DNA of 64,000 bases from Aureimonas sp. AU20 (GTDB lineage: Bacteria; Pseudomonadota; Alphaproteobacteria; Rhizobiales; Rhizobiaceae). The position numbers were made by a program, and so were the translations under genes. Shown here one piece after another: positions 52,044 to 61,069 of the stretch. Under the pieces are notes generated by a model, which saw nothing but the letters and a program-made list of their open reading frames with translations, had not been told where the DNA came from and ran no database searches. Positions within the stretch are counted from its first letter, which is position 1. Every line of letters begins with the position of its first letter. Where the stretch lies: NCBI RefSeq assembly GCF_001442755.1, contig NZ_CP006368.1, forward strand, positions 124,001 through 188,000, given 5' to 3'.

Positions 52044-53654
52044 TCAGCCCCCAGTGGCGGCGCGTCGCGCCGTGAGCTCGTCGAGCCAGTCCGTTCGCAG
52101 TTCCGGGATGGAGGCGACGAGCCGTCCCGTATAGGGCTCGAAGGGCGGCTCGAAGATCGCCGCCGTGGGGCCGGTCTCCACCACCTTGCCGAGTTGCATG
52201 ACCATGGTCCGGTCCGCCAAGCGGCGCACGACGCCGAGATCGTGGGTGATGAAGAGATAGGCGACCTTGAGTTCGTCCTGCAGCGCGCGCAGAAGGCGCA
52301 GCATCTCCTCGGCCACCAGCGGATCGAGCGCCGAGGTGACCTCGTCGCAGATGATGAGATCGGGCTTGGCGGCGAGCGCGCGGGCAAGGCACACGCGCTG
52401 CTTCTGGCCGCCCGACAGGGCGGAGGGCAGGCGGTCGGCGAACTCCACTGGGAGGCCGATCTGGCCGAGCAGCCGCTCGACCTCCGCCGCCAGCGCCTTG
52501 CCTTTCAGGTCGAAATAGAAGCGCGCCGGGCGGCCGATGATCTCGCCGACGGTCTGGCGCGGATTGAGCGCGACGTCGGGCAGCTGGTAGACGAGCTGGA
52601 TGCGGCGAAGCTGGTCCTTGCTGCGCTTGCGATAGTTCGGCGCCAGGGCCTCGCCGGCAAAGCGCACTTCGCCCTGCGAGGGCGTCAGGAGGCCGGTGAC
52701 GACGCGCGCCAGGGTGGACTTGCCGGAGCCGGATTCACCGACCACCGCCAGCGTCTCGCCCCGCGCGAGGCGGCAGGAGACGTCCCCCAGCACGGTCGTC
52801 TTGCCGTAGCCCGCCGTCACACCGGTGACTTCGAGCAGTGGCTCGCCCGCCTGATGCTGCGCGCCGGTGCCGGCCAGCGCCGCGCCACGCTCGGCGACGA
52901 GACGACGGGTGTAATCGGCCGTTGGCGCCGAGATCAGCCGCGCGGTCTCGCCGGTCTCCACGAGCTTGCCGTGGCGCAGAACCATGAGCCGGTCGGCCAC
53001 CTGCGCCACCACGGCGAGATCGTGGGTGATGTAGAGCCCGGCCGTCCGGTAGCGCGCGATCAGGCGCTTCAGGAGCGCCAGAACCTCGATCTGCACGGTG
53101 ACGTCGAGCGCCGTGGTCGGCTCGTCCAGCACGAGAATGTCGGGGCGGCAGGACATGGCCATGGCGATCATGGCGCGCTGCAACTGGCCGCCGGAAACCT
53201 GATGCGGATAGCGCTGGCCGAACGTCTCGGGCGAGGGGAGATCGAGCGCGCGAAACAGCTCCAGCATCCAGCTCTCCGCCTCGCGCCGGTCCATGATGCC
53301 ATGGCGCAAGGGGCCTTCGATCACCTGCGCGCCGATGCGCATGGCGGGGTTGAAGGCGTCGGCCGCGCTCTGCGCGACATAGGCGACGCGGGCGCCGCGC
53401 ACGCTCTCGCGCACGGCGCGCCCGCCCGACATGAGATCCTGCCCGCCGACCGTGATCTCGCCGCCGGTAATGCGGCAGCCGCCGCGACCGTAGCCGAGCG
53501 CGGCGAGACCGATGGTCGACTTGCCCGCGCCGGACTCGCCGATCAGGCCGAGCACCTCGCCGCGCTCGAGCGCCAGATCGATCCCGTCCACCAGCACCGC
53601 GCCGTTCGGCGCCTCGACGCGCAGGCCCTTGATCGCCAAAATCGTGTCGCTCAT
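52044..53654 (-). CDS. ABC transporter ATPase with two fused nucleotide-binding domains
   Basis: A 536-residue protein with two complete ABC domains, as in GsiA/YejF. Domain 1 has Walker A GESGAGKST, signature VSGGQLQRA and Walker B DILVLDEPT; domain 2 has GESGSGKST, LSGGQKQRV and LIICDEVTSALD. It energises an oligopeptide/dipeptide-type importer. Domain 1 matches DppD-like and domain 2 DppF-like ATPases. The ATG overlaps the permease stop as ATGA. Confidence 0.95.
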   Translation of the reverse strand: MSDTILAIKGLRVEAPNGAVLVDGIDLALERGEVLGLIGESGAGKSTIGLAALGYGRGGCRITGGEITVGGQDLMSGGRAVRESVRGARVAYVAQSAADAFNPAMRIGAQVIEGPLRHGIMDRREAESWMLELFRALDLPSPETFGQRYPHQVSGGQLQRAMIAMAMSCRPDILVLDEPTTALDVTVQIEVLALLKRLIARYRTAGLYITHDLAVVAQVADRLMVLRHGKLVETGETARLISAPTADYTRRLVAERGAALAGTGAQHQAGEPLLEVTGVTAGYGKTTVLGDVSCRLARGETLAVVGESGSGKSTLARVVTGLLTPSQGEVRFAGEALAPNYRKRSKDQLRRIQLVYQLPDVALNPRQTVGEIIGRPARFYFDLKGKALAAEVERLLGQIGLPVEFADRLPSALSGGQKQRVCLARALAAKPDLIICDEVTSALDPLVAEEMLRLLRALQDELKVAYLFITHDLGVVRRLADRTMVMQLGKVVETGPTAAIFEPPFEPYTGRLVASIPELRTDWLDELTARRAATGG

Positions 53655-54466
53655 CGCCCTTCGCCCTGGATGCTGGTGCGGTTGGCTAGCAGCCAGTCCA
53701 CCACGAGATTGACCCCGACCGTCAGAAGCGCGATGGCGCCGGCGGGAAAGAGCGGCGCATAGAGGCCGTAGAGAATGCCCTGCTGGTTGTCGCGCACCAT
53801 TCCGCCCCAGTCCGCGAAGGGCGGCTGGACGCCGAGGCCGAGGAAGGAAAGGCCCGCAACGAAGAGGAAGGTGAAGCAGAAGCGCAGGCCGAACTCGGCC
53901 ACCAGCGGCGCGAAGGCGTTGGGCAGGACCTCGCGGCGGATCAGCCACCAGAAGCCCTCGCCGCGCAGCCGCGCGCTCTCGGCATATTCCATCACCGCGA
54001 TGCCCTCGGCCAGGACCCGCGACAGGCGATAGACGCGTGTGGAGTCGAGAAGCGCGATCGTGACGATCAGCACGGGAAGCGAGGAGCCCAGCGCCTGCAA
54101 GACGACCAGCGCCGAGATCAGCACCGGCACGCACATGACCGTGTCGACGAGGCGCGAGAGAACCGTGTCGAACCAGCCGCCGACCAGCGCGGCCAGGAAG
54201 CCGAGCGGAATGCCGATCGAGAAGGAAAGGAGCGAGGCCGCCAGCGACACGCCGATCGACATCTGGGCTCCGGCCAGGACGCGCGAAAGCATGTCCCGCC
54301 CGTTCTGGTCGAGCCCCAACCAATAGTCGGCCGAGGGCGGGTCGAAGGGCATGCCGACGATCTGCTCCTCGCCATAGGGGGCGAGGATCGGGCCGAAGAG
54401 AAAGGCGAGGAGATTGGCGGCCAGGATGAACAGGCCGATCCACGCGGTGACGGGAATTTTCTTCAT
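53651..54466 (-). CDS. ABC transporter permease, DppC-like
   Basis: A 271-residue membrane protein of the binding-protein-dependent peptide permease class. N-terminal WIGLFILAANLLAFLFGPILAPYG and PPSADYWLGLDQNGRDMLSRVLAGAQMSIGVSL are the usual DppC/OppC start. The EAA loop AVMEYAESARLRGEGFWWLIRREVLPNAFAPL contacts the ATPase. It overlaps the ATPase gene by 4 bp and follows the DppB-like gene after 5 bp. Confidence 0.95.
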   Translation of the reverse strand: MKKIPVTAWIGLFILAANLLAFLFGPILAPYGEEQIVGMPFDPPSADYWLGLDQNGRDMLSRVLAGAQMSIGVSLAASLLSFSIGIPLGFLAALVGGWFDTVLSRLVDTVMCVPVLISALVVLQALGSSLPVLIVTIALLDSTRVYRLSRVLAEGIAVMEYAESARLRGEGFWWLIRREVLPNAFAPLVAEFGLRFCFTFLFVAGLSFLGLGVQPPFADWGGMVRDNQQGILYGLYAPLFPAGAIALLTVGVNLVVDWLLANRTSIQGEGR

Positions 54467-54471
54467 GGAAC

Positions 54472-55419
54472 TCAGCGGGGATGGCGCAGGCGCGGGTTGA
54501 GCGCGATCGCGGCGATGTCGGCCACCATGTTGAGAAGCACATAGACGGCGGCGAAGACCATGGCGGCGGCCTGGACGAGCGGGAAGTCGCGCTTCGACAC
54601 GGCGTCCACCAGGAAGCGGCCGAGGCCGTTATAGTTGAACACCGCCTCCACCAGCACGACGCCGGTGATGAGATAGGCGACGTTGAAGGCGACGACGTTG
54701 GCGATCGGCGCCGCTGCATTTGGCGTCGCGTGGCACAGCACGACGCGGCGCGTCTGCAGGCCTTTTAGAAAGGCCGTCTCGATATAGGCGCGGTCCATCA
54801 CGGCCAGCACCGCCGTTCGCGTCATGCGCATCATCTGAGCGACGGTCACGAGAAGCAGCGTCAGCATGGGCAGGGTCGTCGCCTCGATCCAGGCCGAGAA
54901 GCCCATGCCGGGATAGGTGTCGGCCAGACTCGGCAGCCAGTTGGTCTGCACCGAGAAGACCAGGATCAGGAGCAGGCCGAGGAAATATTCCGGCAGCGAG
55001 ACGGCGGTCAGCGCCAGGACGTTGGCGGCCCGGTCGAACAGGCTCCCCCGGCGCACCGCCGTCAGGATGCCGAGCCCGACGGCGAGCGGCACGCCGATCG
55101 CGGCGGCATAGGCGGCGAGCGCCATCGTGGCCCAGAAGCGCGGCCAGAGCAGAGCCGAGACCGGCTGGCCGCTGGCCAGACTCTGTCCGAGATCGCCGGT
55201 CGCGAAGCCCTTCAGCCACTGAAGGTAGCGGACCACCGCCGGAGCATCGAGCCCGAGTTCGGTCCGCAGCCGGGCGAGCGATTCCGGCGTCGCGTTCTGT
55301 CCCAGGATGGTGGAGGCGATGTCGCCGGGCAGGAGCTGCGTCCCGGCGAAGATCAGCACCGAGACCAGCCAGAGCGTGACGAGGCCGAGGCCCAGCCGCT
55401 TCAGGATCAGTTGGGTCAT
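54472..55419 (-). CDS. ABC transporter permease, DppB-like
   Basis: A 315-residue membrane protein with typical DppB features: RLGLGLVTLWLVSVLIFAGTQLLPGDIA at the N-terminus and the EAA loop RAYIETAFLKGLQTRRVVLCHATPNAAAPI. Six membrane segments are visible. Its start codon overlaps the stop of the binding protein gene, showing a tightly coupled operon. Confidence 0.95.
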   Translation of the reverse strand: MTQLILKRLGLGLVTLWLVSVLIFAGTQLLPGDIASTILGQNATPESLARLRTELGLDAPAVVRYLQWLKGFATGDLGQSLASGQPVSALLWPRFWATMALAAYAAAIGVPLAVGLGILTAVRRGSLFDRAANVLALTAVSLPEYFLGLLLILVFSVQTNWLPSLADTYPGMGFSAWIEATTLPMLTLLLVTVAQMMRMTRTAVLAVMDRAYIETAFLKGLQTRRVVLCHATPNAAAPIANVVAFNVAYLITGVVLVEAVFNYNGLGRFLVDAVSKRDFPLVQAAAMVFAAVYVLLNMVADIAAIALNPRLRHPR

Positions 55420-56984
55420 CAGGCGTCCAACCAGACCTTCTCGGCCAGACGCGCGCCCATGAAGTTGAACATGGGATGGGGCGTGACGCCCTTCACCTTG
55501 GTCGAGACGGCGTCGAGATAGTCGCCGAACATCGGGATGACGGCGCCGCCATCGTTGGAGATCAGCTCCTGCAGATGGGCGTAGATCTCGCCGCGCTTGG
55601 TCTGGTCCAGCATGGCGCGCGCCTCGACGAGAAGCTTGTCGAACTCCTCGTTCTTCCAATGCGTGTCGTTCTGCGAGGAGGAGGACTGGTAGGCGATGGA
55701 CAGCATCTGGTCCGCCGTCGGCCGCCCGCCCCAATAGGACATGCAGAAGGGCGCCTTCATCCAGACATTGTCCCAATAGCCGTCCGCCGGCTCGCGCTTG
55801 ATGGAAAGGTCGATCCCCGCTCCGGCCGCGGCCGTGCGATAGACCGCCGCCGCGTCCACCGCGCCGGCAAAGGCGGCGTCGGAGGCCGAGAGCGTGACGG
55901 GCAGCGAATCCAGCCCCGCCTGCTTCAGATGGTACTTCGCCTTGTCCGGGTCGTAGGCGCGCTGGGCCAGATCCTTGGCGAAGAACGGATCGGTGGAGGG
56001 GATCGGATGGTCGTTGCCGATCCGGCCGTAGCCGCGCAGCGCGGTCTGCAGAAGCTGCTGGCGGTCGATGCCGTATTTCAGCGCAAGGCGGATGTTGTTG
56101 TCGGTGAAGGGCTTCTGCGTGCAGTCCATCAGGAAGGTGAAATGCTGCCCGCCGGCGGACTGGACGACCTGCAGGCGCGGGTTGCGCTTGAGAAGATCCA
56201 CCGTCTTGAAGTCGACGCGGTTGATGGCGTGAACCTGGCCCGACATCATCGCGTTGGTGCGCGCCGAAATGTCGTTGATGACGATGACCTCGACCGCGTC
56301 GACATTGGCGCAGTTCGGCTTCCAGTAGCTCTCGTTGCGCTTGAAGCGCGAGCGAACGCCGGGATCGTAGGTCTCGAAAACGAAGGGGCCGGTGCCGACC
56401 GGCTTGGTCCAGTCGGTGAACCCGTCCGGCACGACAAGGAAGTGATAGTCCGACAGGACATAGGGAAGGTCGGCATTGCCGTCCTTCAGCGTGATCGCGA
56501 TCTGCCGATCCGAAAGCTTCTTCACGTCCGCGATGCCGGCGGCCACGGCCCGCGCGGCGGAGGAGGTGTCGCCGCGATGCAGGTTGATGGAATAGATGAC
56601 GTCCTCGACGGTCAGGGACTTGCCGTCGTGGAAGGTCACGCCCTGGCGCAGGTCGAAGACCCATTCCGTGGCGCCGGGCTTGGCCTCCCAGCGCTCCAGG
56701 AGTTCGGGAACGGCCTTGTTGTCCTTGTCGATCTCGACCAGCCCGTTCATCAGCATGAAGGCTTGGTTCACAGGAACCCAGTCGGTCAGCTTGCGCGGGT
56801 CCAGCGTGTCGGAGGTCGAGCCGCCGCCGATGCCGAGCTTCAGGACGCCGCCCTTGCGGGGCGTCGCCTCCTGCGCCCGCGCGCCGGGCAGGCCGGCGGG
56901 CAGGAGCAGCCCGGCGCCGAGGGCGGCGGTGGAGGCCAGGAACGCGCGGCGATCGAGAGTGGAGGTGAAGGGGGAACGGGCCAT
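55419..56984 (-). CDS. Peptide-type ABC substrate-binding protein (SBP_bac_5)
   Basis: A 521-residue periplasmic protein. The N-terminus (TSTLDRRAFLASTAALGAGLLLPAG) is a Tat-type signal with the R-R pair. The mature part is family 5: DTLDPRKLTDWVPVNQAFMLMNGLVEID, WVFDLRQGVTFHDGKSLTVEDVIYSIN, VGTGPFVFETYDPGVRSRFKRNESYWK. This family delivers peptides, opines, glutathione and similar compounds. It is the first gene of the importer operon; the hydrolase at the end of the operon suggests that the cargo is cleaved inside the cell. Confidence 0.93.
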   Translation of the reverse strand: MARSPFTSTLDRRAFLASTAALGAGLLLPAGLPGARAQEATPRKGGVLKLGIGGGSTSDTLDPRKLTDWVPVNQAFMLMNGLVEIDKDNKAVPELLERWEAKPGATEWVFDLRQGVTFHDGKSLTVEDVIYSINLHRGDTSSAARAVAAGIADVKKLSDRQIAITLKDGNADLPYVLSDYHFLVVPDGFTDWTKPVGTGPFVFETYDPGVRSRFKRNESYWKPNCANVDAVEVIVINDISARTNAMMSGQVHAINRVDFKTVDLLKRNPRLQVVQSAGGQHFTFLMDCTQKPFTDNNIRLALKYGIDRQQLLQTALRGYGRIGNDHPIPSTDPFFAKDLAQRAYDPDKAKYHLKQAGLDSLPVTLSASDAAFAGAVDAAAVYRTAAAGAGIDLSIKREPADGYWDNVWMKAPFCMSYWGGRPTADQMLSIAYQSSSSQNDTHWKNEEFDKLLVEARAMLDQTKRGEIYAHLQELISNDGGAVIPMFGDYLDAVSTKVKGVTPHPMFNFMGARLAEKVWLDA

Positions 56985-57155
56985 GGGTGATTCCTGCCGG
57001 GCGAGCGACTGCGGGCTGAGACGTGCAAACAGTTAAAGCAATGTCCAAAAAGAGGGCAATGCTTTCTATGCATATCCCCATGCCAAATCGTCGGCTCCCG
57101 GCCTTCCCCGAATCCGCTTATGGGGCTCGCCTCAGCATCCAGGAAAGCTCTTCTC

Positions 57156-57404
57156 ATGACCGTCGCAGATCTCATCGGCTTGACTGGTGTGGCGGCCTAT
57201 CTCACAGCCTATGCGCTCCTGCAGCTGCGCACGCTGGCGGTCGACGATCCGCGCTATCTCGGGCTCAACGCCTTTGGTGGTGTGACGCTGCTCTACTCCT
57301 TGATTTTCAACTTCAATCTGGCAGCGTTCGTGACCCAGACCCTGTGGCTCGCCTTCACCGCCATCGGCTACTTTCGCGGCCGCCGCCTGCGCTCTCTGGC
57401 CTGA
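57156..57404 (+). CDS. Small membrane protein of the CBU_0592 type
   Basis: An 82-residue protein with two or three hydrophobic segments (MTVADLIGLTGVAAYLTAYALLQLRTL, LNAFGGVTLLYSLIFNFNLAAFVTQTLWLAFTAIGYFRGRR). It matches a family of short conserved membrane proteins with no assigned function. ATG 57156 has AGGAAAG about 9 bp upstream; the frame opens at 57120 without homology. It lies alone between the importer operon and the convergent LysR gene. Confidence 0.8.
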   Translation: MTVADLIGLTGVAAYLTAYALLQLRTLAVDDPRYLGLNAFGGVTLLYSLIFNFNLAAFVTQTLWLAFTAIGYFRGRRLRSLA

Positions 57405-57457
57405 GGCCGAGAGCGGGCGGGAAGTCCTACCGGCGCGTCACAAGCGCTGCGTGTCGC

Positions 57458-58345
57458 TCAATTCTCGGTGGCGTTGGAGGCGATCAGCCAGTCCTCCAAC
57501 TCGCGCACGATCCGTCTCGTGTGGCGATGCGCCGAGCGAATGACGTAGAAGCCGCCGTCCGTCCGAAATCGATAGGAATGGGCGGGAACGAGGCGCCCTT
57601 CCGCGATCTGCTGCCCGATGATCCAGGTCCAGCCCAGCGCGATGCCGATGCCCTCGGCAGCCGCCTCCACCGCGAGCCGATAGTCGCCGAGGCGCCAGTG
57701 GCGCGTGTCGTCCGGCATGGCGAGACCGGCCCCGGCGCACCAGTCGGTCCAGCCCATCCACTCGCGGCGCGGGTCCTCGATCGAGAGAAGCGTCGGCGGG
57801 CGCCACTCGTCCAGCGGCAACCCGCCGGGGAGGGTGACCGGGACGATCTCCTCCTCGCCGAGTTTCACGGCATGGACGCCGCTCGGGCGGTGGCGCCGGT
57901 AAAAGATGGCGAGGTCGAACTCGTCGAGGCGCAGATGGTCGAAATCGTCGGTGACGCGCAGGCGCAGCTCCAGCTCCGGGATCTCGGCACTCATCCGTTT
58001 CAGCCGGGGCATGAGCCAGAGATCGCCGATGCCGCGCGAGCAGGCCAGCGTCACCTGGCGCGGCCCGCTCCAGGCCCGCACGCTGTCGGTGACGCCGGCC
58101 ATCTCGTTGAGAAGCCGGACGATTTCCACCGCGTAGGTTTCGCCCGACGAGGTGAGGTGGACGCCGGACGGCGTGCGCACGAATAGGCTGGTGCCGACGA
58201 AGGCCTCGAGCTTGGCGATCTGCCGGCTCACCGCGCTCTGCGTGAGGGCCAGTTCGCGCCCGGCCCGCGAGAAGCTCCCGACACGCACAACGGCTTCGAA
58301 GACGACAAGCGCGTCGAGGGGAGGGAGGCGGCGGCCGAGAATCAT
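57458..58345 (-). CDS. LysR-family regulator (GcvA-like)
   Basis: A 295-residue regulator with the GcvA-type start LPPLDALVVFEAVVRVGSFSRAGRELALTQSAVSRQIAKLEAFVGTSLFVRTPSGVHLTSSG. The effector domain has LWLMPRLKRMSAEIPELELRLRVTDDFDHLR, DLAIFYRRH and the C-terminal GIGIALGWTWIIGQQIAEGRLV. It is divergent from the GntP-type permease gene (137-bp gap) and probably regulates it. Confidence 0.92.
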   Translation of the reverse strand: MILGRRLPPLDALVVFEAVVRVGSFSRAGRELALTQSAVSRQIAKLEAFVGTSLFVRTPSGVHLTSSGETYAVEIVRLLNEMAGVTDSVRAWSGPRQVTLACSRGIGDLWLMPRLKRMSAEIPELELRLRVTDDFDHLRLDEFDLAIFYRRHRPSGVHAVKLGEEEIVPVTLPGGLPLDEWRPPTLLSIEDPRREWMGWTDWCAGAGLAMPDDTRHWRLGDYRLAVEAAAEGIGIALGWTWIIGQQIAEGRLVPAHSYRFRTDGGFYVIRSAHRHTRRIVRELEDWLIASNATEN

Positions 58346-58482
58346 GACGGGTCTGTCGCAAATCGCGGGTTGGCGCGCAACGATCCCTCTTTCCCACCGT
58401 GCCGGGCTGAGGTCCCTTCGCTTGACCGCGAACTGGCTCTATACGCTCGCTCGTCGAGCCCTCAACCCATCGCAGGCACGCC

Positions 58483-59880
58483 ATGACCTCTGTCGATATC
58501 CAGCTTCTTGCAACGGCCGCCGGCGGGGTGCTGCTGCTGGTCGTTCTCATCGTCTCGCGCAGTCGGCTGCATCCGCTTCTGGCGCTCCTGATCACCTCGC
58601 TCGGCGTCGGGCTCGCTGCGGGAATGCCGAGCGAGACGGTTCTGAAATCCATCGAATCGGGCGCGGGCCATACGCTGGGCGCCGTCGGCCTCGTGGTCGC
58701 GCTCGGCGCCATGCTCGGCAAGATCCTGGCCGATGCGGGTGTCACCGAGAGCATTTCCGAGCTGATCCTGCGCAAGACCTCCGTCCGCCTCCTGCCTTGG
58801 GCGATGGCCGGCGCCGCGTTCGTGATCGGCATTCCCATGTTCTTCGAAGTGGGGCTTGTGGTTCTCCTGCCGCTGATCTTCGGCGTCGCGCGCAAGCTCG
58901 ACGCCGCGTCGAGCATCAAGGGTTCTGCCTATGTCTATGTCGGGGTGCCGGTGATCGCCGCGCTCGCCGCCATGCACGGTATGGTGCCCCCGCATCCCGG
59001 CCCTCTGACGGCGATCGCGGCGCTGAACGCCAATGTCGGCGCGACCATGCTCTATGGTTTCATCGCCGCCATTCCCGCGATCGTCCTCGGCGGTCCGCTC
59101 TACGGCGCCCTCGTCACGCCGCGCATGAGCGTCACGCCCGACCAGACCCTTCTCGACCAGTTCGTGGCCAAGCGGGCGAGCGACGATTTCGGCGCGTCGC
59201 TGCCTCGGCCAAGCCTCGGCCTCGGTCTCCTCGCCACGCTTCTGCCCGCGCTCCTCATGCTGCTGAACGCGATGGCGGAGCTCGTCTTCGCCAAGGATTC
59301 GGCGATCGTTCACGCCACGGGCTTCATCGGTCACCCCGTGATCGCGATGCTTCTCGGCGTCTTGTTTGCGTCCCTCGTGCTGGTGCTGCTACGGGGCGGC
59401 GCGTCCGAAGCCCTGCGCGGCGCCCTGTCGGCCAGCGTCAAGCCGATCGCCAACGTGCTTCTCATCATTGCCGGCGGCGGCGCCTTTCAGCGCGTTCTGA
59501 CCGATGCCAAGGTCGGCGACGCGATCATGCACATGAGCCAGCAGCTTTCGCTTTCCCCGCTCATTCTCGGCTGGATCATCTCCATGCTCCTATCGGTGTC
59601 GACGGGCTCGGCAACGGTCGGCATCGTCGGCGCGTCCGGGCTTCTCGCCCCGCTGGCCGCCAGCGGCGTGGCGGTCAACGCGCCCTTGCTGGCCTTGTCG
59701 ATCGGCTGCGGATCGCTGTTCTTCAACTACGCCAACCATGCCGGCTTCTGGCTGGTGAAGGAATCCTTCGGCATGAGCATGGGAGAAGCGACCGCCACGA
59801 TCTCCACCATCCAGTCGATCGTCTCGCTGGTCGGGCTCGCGATGGTGCTTCTCATGAACCTTCTTCCGCCGCTGGCCTGA
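58483..59880 (+). CDS. GntP-family gluconate/sugar-acid permease
   Basis: A 465-residue polytopic protein with at least twelve hydrophobic segments. Family segments are GAGHTLGAVGLVVALGAMLGKILADAGVTESIS, IGIPMFFEVGLVVLLPLIF, MHGMVPPHPGPLTAI and GSLFFNYANHAGFWLVKESFGMS. GntP proteins import gluconate, other sugar acids or glycerate with protons. The divergent LysR-type gene likely responds to the substrate. No catabolic enzyme gene is adjacent, so the substrate is open. Confidence 0.92.
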   Translation: MTSVDIQLLATAAGGVLLLVVLIVSRSRLHPLLALLITSLGVGLAAGMPSETVLKSIESGAGHTLGAVGLVVALGAMLGKILADAGVTESISELILRKTSVRLLPWAMAGAAFVIGIPMFFEVGLVVLLPLIFGVARKLDAASSIKGSAYVYVGVPVIAALAAMHGMVPPHPGPLTAIAALNANVGATMLYGFIAAIPAIVLGGPLYGALVTPRMSVTPDQTLLDQFVAKRASDDFGASLPRPSLGLGLLATLLPALLMLLNAMAELVFAKDSAIVHATGFIGHPVIAMLLGVLFASLVLVLLRGGASEALRGALSASVKPIANVLLIIAGGGAFQRVLTDAKVGDAIMHMSQQLSLSPLILGWIISMLLSVSTGSATVGIVGASGLLAPLAASGVAVNAPLLALSIGCGSLFFNYANHAGFWLVKESFGMSMGEATATISTIQSIVSLVGLAMVLLMNLLPPLA

Positions 59881-59907
59881 CGCGGCGAAGCAAGGCGTCT
59901 TCGCCCG

Positions 59908-59988
59908 TCAGTTCCGGCCGAGGAACCTCCACAGCACGACGATGCCCGCCAAGGCCGAAACCCAGCTGAGGGCGATCCAGCCCAGCAT
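59908..59988 (-). CDS. Possible 26-residue membrane peptide
   Basis: MLGWIALSWVSALAGIVVLWRFLGRN is a single hydrophobic helix ending in basic residues, with AAGGGA 6 bp before its ATG. The same frame continues left from 60132, adding 48 arginine-rich residues without any pattern. It is downstream of the CpsD-like gene on the same strand. No homologue is known to me; it may be a small protein of the polysaccharide locus or chance. The rest of the 330-bp gap shows nothing. Confidence 0.35.
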   Translation of the reverse strand: MLGWIALSWVSALAGIVVLWRFLGRN

Positions 59989-60210
59989 TCGGTATCCCTT
60001 GGGAACCCGATGCGAGCGGCGAGGGGAGACGCGCGGTCTGGCCTTTCTGGAGGAGAGCGGATCGGACGTGGCGCGTCTCCCATGGCGGTCCGGCCGTCCC
60101 GCCGGGGGACGGGCATTAAGGGTTGCGCCCATCTTATCCCCGGAACGTCCGGGGTCGAGAGAGAAATGGGCGTCCCGCTCAACCTGCGGCGGGACTTTCT
60201 CGGCCTGGGC

Positions 60211-61038
60211 TCACCGCCCGCCGGGCTCGTGGCATTTGTTGAGAACGACCCCCAGGAGATGGCTCTCCTCGTCCAGTTCGCGCTCGCAGGTGTCGATCTC
60301 GTATACCGTGCTGACCCCTGCCGCCGCGACGAGCAGGATGCAGTCGAGATGGGGAAGGAAGGCGAGCAACTCGTCGCTGGTGCGCTGGGGCGGCAGGTCG
60401 ATCAGCATGATGTCGGGTTCCAGCGTCCGCTCCAGCGTTTCCAGCGCGCTTCCCGTCTGCCGCCCGTGCAGGATCTCCGTCGTGAAGCTCTCTGTGCAGC
60501 CATTGAGGCCGAGCGCCAGATTGTCGGCATGGCGCAGGAAGACGTCCTCGACCGCGCTTCTCCCCTGGAGAAACCGCGCCATGCTCGGCGCCTGGCCGAC
60601 GCCGAACAGATCGGCGAGGCTGGTCCGGCTGAGATCGAGATCCAGAAGCGCGACGCGGCATTCCAGATGGTGGGCGAGGCTGAAGGCGAGATTGGCGCAG
60701 ACCATCGTCTTGCCGCAGCCGGCGGTCGGGGAGGTGACGCCGACGCGCCGCCAGTTGTTCTCGCCCATGGTCTTGAGCATCCGGGTGCGCATGATGTCGA
60801 AGGCGACATGCGCGGGGTCGCGGCGCTCCAGCGTGACGATGCGCCGATCCGACAGGCGCGATGGTTCGAGCGGGATCGACCGCAGAGCCCGCCAGGCTTG
60901 CCGGACCTGCGCTTGGCCGGTGTCGGTCCGATCGACGCTCCCTTCCTCGTCCATGGCAGGGGCGGGAAGGAGACCCCGGGGCCGTGCCTTCAGGAGATTG
61001 GTCCGGGGACTGTCCATCATATTCGCCTCGCGGGGCAC
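60211..61038 (-). CDS. CpsD/CapB-family polysaccharide-regulating ATPase (BY-kinase-like)
   Basis: A 275-residue cytoplasmic protein. Walker A is TSPTAGCGKTMVCANLA near residue 105, Walker A' is VALLDLDLSRTSL and Walker B is IMLIDLPPQ, the set shared by bacterial tyrosine kinases of the CpsD/CapB and Wzc-C type. The tail (ELDEESHLLGVVLNKCHEPGGR) has no tyrosine cluster, so it may hydrolyse ATP without the usual autophosphorylation signal. It lies 31 bp after the Wzz/GumC-like gene on the same strand and so corresponds to the cytoplasmic half of a split Wzc co-polymerase. Confidence 0.85.
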   Translation of the reverse strand: MPREANMMDSPRTNLLKARPRGLLPAPAMDEEGSVDRTDTGQAQVRQAWRALRSIPLEPSRLSDRRIVTLERRDPAHVAFDIMRTRMLKTMGENNWRRVGVTSPTAGCGKTMVCANLAFSLAHHLECRVALLDLDLSRTSLADLFGVGQAPSMARFLQGRSAVEDVFLRHADNLALGLNGCTESFTTEILHGRQTGSALETLERTLEPDIMLIDLPPQRTSDELLAFLPHLDCILLVAAAGVSTVYEIDTCERELDEESHLLGVVLNKCHEPGGR

Positions 61039-61069
61039 CAGAGCAACGAGCGGAAAAGAGCGGTCTCGA

